A stretch of DNA of 64,000 nucleotides, from assembly GCA_015680685.1 (NCBI GenBank), contig MNCI01005835.1:532081-596080 (forward strand), in the 5' to 3' direction. Shown here piece after piece: positions 57,738 through 64,000 of this stretch; the first letter of the stretch is position 1; each line of letters opens with the position of its first letter. The translations under genes and the position numbers were made by a program. The notes beneath the pieces were generated by a model. That model saw nothing but the letters and a program-made list of their open reading frames with translations. It did no database searches and was not told the origin of the DNA. The stretch comes from Gnetum montanum. Its lineage: Eukaryota; Streptophyta; Gnetopsida; Gnetales; Gnetaceae.

Positions 57738-60700
57738 TTGAACCAAATACCAAGCTCAACGCATATGGTTATGTTAACACATGCCGTTACTAACTGGATC
57801 AAGGTTGGCCACCTTCCTAGGAAATTCTCTGATCCTGGAAGCCCTCTAATCTATCTCCGAATCACTGGGAATGAGCCATGCAAAGCTCTTCTGGATTCAG
57901 GTTCTGGAGTCAACTTAATATCGCAAGAAATGTACAAAGCTTGGAACCTGCCTCCATTAAAGAAGAGCAATATTCGCCTAGAGCTAGCCAACTAGTCCAT
58001 CACTGTTCCCTTGGGAGTGATGGAGGACATCGTCACCACTGTGTGTGGGTGGTAGTACCCAGTTGATTTCCTAGTGATACAAGTGAATAACGGTAAAGGG
58101 GACTTCCAAATAATAATGGGAAGGGCATGGCTAAGTACTATAGATGCACGCCTAGGAATCCATGATCTTTCCCTAGAAATATCTAAGGAGAACACTTTTG
58201 GAAAGATCAAGAAGAAGAAGGTTCCATGCATCACATACAGTGATACAAGGTGCAATTACGTGCAGAGATCATGGGTTGTGCAAAGTTTAGCATTGCCTGC
58301 ATGCAACCGGTGTGCACAAAGTATTAACATACAATAGTGCTTGTATGTAGTAGCCACATGACAAGAAGACACCCAGTGGCTGATAGCTAATCAAGAGAGA
58401 AACTCACTAATGTGCATGGAACTAACTGAGGGAATAACTTGCACTTACATCGAAAGCATAGATGCACTAGAGCAAGTCCGCTGCCAACTTTCGAGCCTTA
58501 ACCTTGAAAACATCAACTGAGGGAAGTTGGAAATTCCTAAAAAATTCAAAAAAGAGCCTCTAGAATTGAAACCATTGCCCATTGGTCTGGAATATATGAT
58601 TCTTAAAAATGGAAAATCGTTAATCATCAACATAAGACTTGCTTCCAAACAAAAAGGAAGACTGCTGAAGGTAATAAAAAAGTGGTCAAAAGCCTTTGCC
58701 TGGTCATATCCTGAATTAACTGGAATAGATCCTAGGATATGCCAGTATAGGATTTACACTGACCCCTCCATGAAACCTCAAAAAAAATCGCAGAGGTGAT
58801 TGAACCCAAAATTGAAGCAAGTAGTAAAAGAAGAAATAGAATAGCTTCTTAAGGCTGGGTTCATATATCCCATTGTTGATAGCGAATGGGTTAGCCCTTT
58901 GGTAATCATGCCTAAAAAGGGAGGCAAATGGAGGGTGTGCATACATTTTAGGCTGTTGAACATGATAACATTTAAGGATCACTTTCTATTTCCATTCATT
59001 AACCAAGTCTTAGACACCATCCCAGGGCATCGCTATTATAGTTTTTTGGATGGCTATAGTGGATACAACCAAATACGGATAGCCCCATAGGATCGAGCCA
59101 AAACAACGTTCACCAGTCCTTGGGGAACATTTGTGTATAAAAAAATTCCGTTTGGCTTATGTAATGCTCCTACCATGTTTCAACGCCTAGTTTTAAGCAT
59201 ATTCCAATAGCAGATAGGGAACGGAGTGGAAGTCTTTATGGACGACTTCTCCACCTATGGAACAAGTTTTGATCAAGCCTTGGACTAATTAGAGTAAGTG
59301 CTAAAAAGATGCGTAGAAACCAATTTAAGGTTCAACTGGTAGAAAAGCCATTTAATGGTCCAAGAAGGCATAGTACTTTGGCATAAGGTTTTACATGCAA
59401 GAATAGAGGTAGACCCAGATAAAATTCGGGTTATCCAAGGAATCACCCATCAACCTAAAACTGTCAAAGACATTTGGTCATTCCTTGGACACACTGGCTA
59501 CTATAGGAGATTCATTGAGAACTTCTCCAAGATTTCCAAACCGTTGATAGAGTTAACAAAGAAGGATGTACCTTTTGAGTGGACTAGCGAATGTGAACGA
59601 GCATTCTAAACCCTAAAATAAAAGCTAGTAGAAACTCCCATTCTACAAGCTCCTGAATGGTCCAGACCATTCCACATCATGACTGACACATCCAATTATG
59701 CCTTAGGAGCCGTACTTACACAGTTAGATGACCAAAAACACCCTTACTAAATCCACTGTGTAAGTAGAAGTATCACTGGTGCACAACTTAACTACACAAC
59801 TACAAAGAAAGAATTAATGACTGTAGTGTTTGTACTGGATAAGTTTAGGTACTATGTGTTAGGTTACAAAGTGTTCATCCACACGGATCCTAGTGTAATC
59901 TGGTTCCTCATGAACAAGCCAACAGTTAGCCCTCATATTATATGATGGCTGGTAATTCTACAGGAGTTTGATCTAATGATGATCGATTAGAAAGGCACCA
60001 AAAATGTAGTTGAAGATCATTTATCTCGGTTGCGCTGGGACAACAAAGAGGATGAATATGTAATGTTTGATCATTTTCCTAAGGAAGCCCTCTTTGCCGG
60101 TGTAGTGAATGACCAACTACCCATGGAGACAGATTGGTATAGTAGCATCCTCACCTATCTCCTTACTCAACAAACACCACAGGAGCTGGAATTTAGGAAG
60201 AAACAACAATTTCTTCACAGAGCCAAGTACTTCATGGAGATCAATGGAAAACTTCACAAAGTGTGTCCTGATGGCTTGGTTCGATGGTGCATGCCCAAGG
60301 TAGACCAACTAAGAGTTCTCCAAGATGCTCATGAGGGCCCTTGTGGGGGTCACTATGTGGGGAGACAAATGACTATTAAGATCTTGCTTGCAGGATATTA
60401 CTGGCCAACATTATTTCAGGATGCCCATCAATTTTTCTAATCTTGTGAGCACTGTCAACGTGATGGGTGAATAACTGCTAAAATGGAGGATCTGCAACAA
60501 TGTATTCAATCGTTAGAACCCTTTGACATTTGGGGAATAGACTTTGTGGGGCTTATTACACCAATGTCCAATGGAAAAGGTTACATTGTAGTTGCTGTAG
60601 ACTATTTAACAAAATGGGCTGAAGTAGCTGTTGTTAAAGACTGCACATCATCTATAGTTGCATGATTTGTGCAACAACAAATTGTAAATAGGTTTGGTGT

Positions 60701-61358
60701 GCCATGTGCACTTATTTCGGATAATGGAACACACTTCATAGGTGCAACTTTTTGAAAGTTAATGCAATGCTTAGGGGTTGAACATAAATTGACTACACCT
60801 TATCACCCCCAAGCTAATGGAAAAGATGAGGTCACCAATAGGGAGATCACTAAAATATTGATTAGGAAAATTAGCAAGTATAGGTGAGATTGGAGCACCA
60901 AACTGAATGATGCTCTTTGGGCATACCGCTCCACTTGGAAACTTCCTATAGGCTACTCTTCCTATGAGTTAGTGTGTGGAAAGCTTTCAACGCTTTTGAT
61001 TCAAACTGAGCTCCATACACTATCAACAACTTATGACCTCCACCTCAATCTTGATCTAGCACAAAAATAAAGGTTGGCAACTTTAAATGTGCTAGATGAA
61101 AATCGATTAGCTGCCCTGTCATCAAATGAGTTGCACAAGGCATATAACAAGCAACGTCATGACTTAAAGATTCGAAAGGTTACGTATCAACCAGGAGATA
61201 AGGTTCTCTATTGGAACCCAATACATGTGCCACAACACACAAAATTTCAAACACTGTGGGAAGGAGCTTACATTATTCATGCAACCTTTTCTTCAGGAGC
61301 CATGACCATATACAAACCTGAGAGCCTTAATAAGAGATTGTTAGTCAATGTGCAATAG
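57738..61358 (+). pseudogene. Pol of element D: protease, RT, RNase H, integrase, decayed
   Basis: One frame with more than a dozen stops. Protease: LLDSGSGVNLI (DSG at 57894-57902) and IIMGRAWLST. RT (about 58830-59330): GFIYPIVDSEWVSPLV, MPKKGGKWRVC, FLDGYSGYNQI, FGLCNAPTMFQR and the catalytic FMDD at 59235-59246. Connection: SFLGHTGYYRRFI. RNase H (59670-59900): IMTDTSNYALGAVLTQ and TTKKELMTVVF. Integrase: HEGPCGGHYVGRQM...CEHCQ (zinc-binding HHCC, about 60330-60465), WGIDFVG, SDNGTHF and EVTNRE carrying the D,D,E residues; the C-terminal part runs to NVQ and stop at 61358. The enzymes copy RNA into DNA and insert it. The catalytic residues that I could check are kept; the stops make the copy dead. 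Confidence 0.9.
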
Positions 61359-61769
61359 ACCAAACCCTTCCATGAATTTAGAATGGTCAGTGCACATAAT
61401 ACCTCTGAGAAGGGATGACCCTGCTCACTATTTCGGATCTCCTCCTTCCAACTCAGTCATGGGGGAGATGACCACCTTTGATAACCATTTGAGGCCCTTA
61501 GTTCTTTTTTAAGTTTTTGTTTTACAAATTTCTTTAATTTTCTTGTTTTTGTTTTGCAACATTGTTTATACTTTCTTATTTCTTTGTGTGTCTGTTTGTT
61601 TTTTGTTGTTTTTTTTTTCATTTTTTTCTTTATTTGTTGTTTTTGTTTTGTTAGATTCATCACCTAATAAGTGCTCCTAATGGTGGTATGAACTGTATTC
61701 TATTGATTGCTAACGTTTGATTTTTACCTTTGAGATATAATGTTGATACTAAGGTATGGTTCTTTTGAT

Positions 61770-61996
61770 ATAATAGGAAATGAGTCCATGTCATCCATGC
61801 ATCCATGAATTTCTATGATCTCTCCTGGCTTGGAATTGTACAGTCCCCTTCTTTAATAATAAAACATTAACGAATTGGTGACTGAGAATTTCTCAAACTA
61901 AAGAAGGACTTAAGGACTGAAAAGGGTGTGACTTCAAAGGGATTTGATGCATTTGTGCTAGCTATTCTCCTGGGTGCTTGGATGTTTTCTTCTTGA
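61770..61996 (+). pseudogene. Small conserved ORF, element D copy
   Basis: Equivalent of 7883-8110, but the start is ATA instead of ATG and one base is lost near 61860. The tail FLKLKKDLRTEKGVTS...DAFVLAILLGAWMFSS with TGA at 61994-61996 agrees with A and C. Confidence 0.45.
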
Positions 61997-63010
61997 GTTT
62001 TCCTTACCATTCCAACATTGCTCCATTATGAGGAAACTGAGCAATAAAAATAAGTCTTTGCATGGTGTGGTTCTCACGCAAAAAAAAGAAAAAAAATAGT
62101 GAGAATTCAAAGCACACCCCTTAGAAAAAATAATCATCTAGGCTACAAGCACTGGTTATGGAAGTAAACAAACATGTTCCCTCTAACCTAGGCCCTTTCT
62201 CGCTTCCTACTTCTCCCTTTCTTGTCTTCCTCAGAATGGTGTTGACTCTTTGGCAAAAGCATTCTTGTTACTTCAAGTGGATGGATTGTCCAAGTGTATT
62301 AATTCGAAGTCACTGGATGTGTATTGTTTGAGGCTAGATTTGGAATGAGATCTACTCAGTCACATTAACCATAAATACACAAGGGGCTGTACACCACCTT
62401 GTTCTTGGGACTCCATTCCATTCTCTTCTCCCCATCATTCTTTCTCCATTTCCCACTTCATTGCCGGTTGTATCAGTAGTCTAATTTTGGTTGATGCATT
62501 GTTTTCTCTTTGGTGAATTCTTGGGGTTAAGTCTTTAACTCTTGCTCCCAAATGACATTTCCAGAGCCTACGGACTCTTTGAATGTGGGTTTGTCAGGGC
62601 ATAAAGGGCATGAACTTGCTTTGGGGAGGACCCATTGGCATTCCTATTTGGTGCATCAGTTAACTTCTTTTCCTTAAACATTTCCACAATCAACATTTTC
62701 GTTGTTGTTTCATTCCCACCTCTGACATCCATTTTATCAGTGTTGCCATTGTTTCTTTTTCTTCATATTTCTTATTCTTTACCTTTTTCCATTCTATCGC
62801 TACTGGAGGATTGCTCTTAGTCATGGGGGCCCTGGTCCAATTTTTTCAATTTTTCCTAAACCCTACACCTTGGGTAGTCACTAGTGTTATATCTCTAGAA
62901 TCCATATTGGCCATGTCACAACTCAGCCAATGGACCTTACATTGAGGCAAGGTATCAACTATATTGTGATTTACTTATCCTTGCTCATATGTGACTATGT
63001 TGTGTGTGCA

Positions 63011-63193
63011 GATGGCAATCATACAACAATGGACTGGACCTGGAGGAAACACTCAGGATGGACTAATGCTGGAATGGTTGTGCAAGGAACAAGATTGATG
63101 GCGTGGTTGTGGATGGACAATGGAATGCGCAATCTTGGCATCAGCAGCAACACGTCTTCTCCTTTTCTCTCTTCTCTCTTAGCTGCCAAATAA
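63011..63193 (+). pseudogene. Second small conserved frame, element D copy
   Basis: After TGTGTGTGCA|G: DGNHTTMDWTWRKHSGW...VVQGTRLMAWLWMDNGMRN to AAK and TAA at 63191-63193, 60 codons and open. The same frame is open in A. Function unknown; could be the last exon of a spliced message. Confidence 0.4.
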
Positions 63194-63382
63194 GGCTGGA
63201 TGTCAATTGTGTATAGTGTTCACTCTTGTAGTCATAAACACTAATGTTGTCATGTATTATAATGTTGATCCATTCACATGTCATCCCATTCACCATTTTT
63301 TATCATTCGAGTCAATAATCCCATACCTTCCCAACATTTTGTAAGGAACTCAAGGATGAGTTTTCATTTAGTCATGGGGGTA

Positions 63383-64000
63383 TGATGAATCGCGATATCG
63401 CATATGCGATATCACATCTACCATGCGGTGGCCTTGGTTCCAAGGTAGTTAGACTTAGACCCTTAGCTAGACTCTTGCAGTTTTGTTATTCCAGAGTTAG
63501 AATTATTTCTGTGTGCCTGCAGTAGGAGTTATAGAGTAAATAGATCTTTATTCAATCAAATTGTACCTGAGCACAATTTTGTGTACGGAAATAAAGACGA
63601 ACTTTATAATAAACCTTGCAGCATACAGATTAAGCTAATTAGTAATTAATAATTATTTAATGCTTTCCTAGTTAATTAATATCTCTCTCAACCTTCAACC
63701 CCCTTAGTTAAATACACTCAGTATGATCGCTTCGAGCATGTGTGTAGTGCTTGGTAACCCAGTAACGATTAGTGTTTGGTAATCCTAGTAGTGTTGCATT
63801 GGTTTAGGATGTGTACGACAAGTGGGAGCGGATACTGGTGTTAGGAACATTTAGAACTTAATTAATGAATAGTTAATGTAAGTTAGCCACTTAATTCTCT
63901 CTCCCTCTCCTTTATTAGTAGAAGACATAAAAAATAATAAAGCTATAAAAATCATATACCTCAAGCTTACATAACCATACAATTGTGACAATACAAGTAA
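63383..64000 (+). repeat. Element D 3' LTR (first 618 bp; continues beyond window)
   Basis: TGATGAATCGCGATATCGC follows TCATGGGGGTA. Compared with the 5' LTR it lacks about 50 bp between CATGCG and GTGGCC (63426), the part with the second GATATC pair and the TATAAATA box. The rest is collinear. Confidence 0.9.

Larger units (their letters stand above)
61420..63382 (+). other. Conserved 3' region of element D
   Basis: About 2 kb downstream of pol, collinear with A and C. AGTCATGGGGG motifs at 61455, 62819 and 63370 (the last is the polypurine tract before the LTR). Pyrimidine-rich acceptor-like CTTCCTCAG near 62230. Contains the two small frames listed separately. Confidence 0.65.
54326..64000 (+). 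mobile_element. D: Ty3/gypsy element with gag, protease, RT, RNase H, integrase (3' LTR cut by window end)
   Basis: Order: 5' LTR, tRNA-Asp site, gag, protease, RT, RNase H, integrase, conserved 3' region, polypurine tract, 3' LTR. It is the full-length counterpart of A and C and inserted in a copia gag; ACATC (54321-54325) should be one target copy. The domain order protease-RT-RNase H-integrase and the tRNA-Asp primer fit the Athila/Tat side of Ty3/gypsy, or a related plant lineage. Coding is broken by many stops and one or more shifts, so the copy itself is dead. It stands for the type that could have served A and C. Confidence 0.92.

Noticed and set aside
57708-57740. Programmed frameshift between gag and protease in D
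   Set aside because: A and C read through this point in one frame; the change lies in a C-run and is best seen as a private indel.

Overview
This is nuclear DNA of a seed plant. One intron-containing plant sugar/polyol transporter gene sits in a sea of old, nested LTR retrotransposons whose primer-binding sites match plant tRNA-Asp. The species cannot be told from the sequence. There is one assembly gap (11819-12463). No bacterial features, CRISPR array, rRNA or tRNA gene was seen.

Layout, left to right. 1-1623: 3' end of a plus-strand gag-only Ty3/gypsy element (B1), followed by a decayed reversed LTR piece. 3257-9633: plus-strand gag-protease element A without reverse transcriptase or integrase, its 3' LTR broken. 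9634-11627: remains of an unrecognised coiled-coil ORF and a possible short LTR. 11628-12589: reversed solo LTR with a 5-bp target duplication (TSD). 12808-30960: large minus-strand gypsy element E, 5'-truncated, with a tandemly duplicated unknown ORF between integrase and 3' LTR. A complete gag-only element (B2, 22140-28126, TSD GTAAC) is nested inside its integrase. 33310-37182: the transporter gene, minus strand, three exons, 515 codons. 38443-40080: Ty1/copia remnant. 40250-41420: Helitron-type helicase fragment with a duplicated C-terminal end. 41698-48614: complete minus-strand gag-protease element C (TSD ATTAT). 48620-50300: minisatellite and AT-rich DNA. 50330-54325: minus-strand copia remnant with LTR and gag. 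54326 to the window end: plus-strand element D, the only copy with protease, RT, RNase H and integrase downstream of gag, inserted into the copia gag.

The gypsy elements are one superfamily. They share LTR ends (TGATG...CTCATCA), a tRNA-Asp primer site, an oligo-G polypurine tract, a related Gag with a CX2CX3HX4C knuckle (in those that keep gag), and U3 arrays of GATATC-type palindromes in most. They fall into an autonomous-type layout (D, E), a gag-protease layout (A and C, sharing one deletion junction) and a gag-only layout (B1, B2). The natural reading is that D/E-type relatives supplied enzymes to the A/C and B types. All copies are now riddled with stops, many of them explicable by C-to-T change. 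Codon-by-codon comparison of the decayed copies still shows small ancestral ORFs in the region between the structural genes and the 3' LTR.
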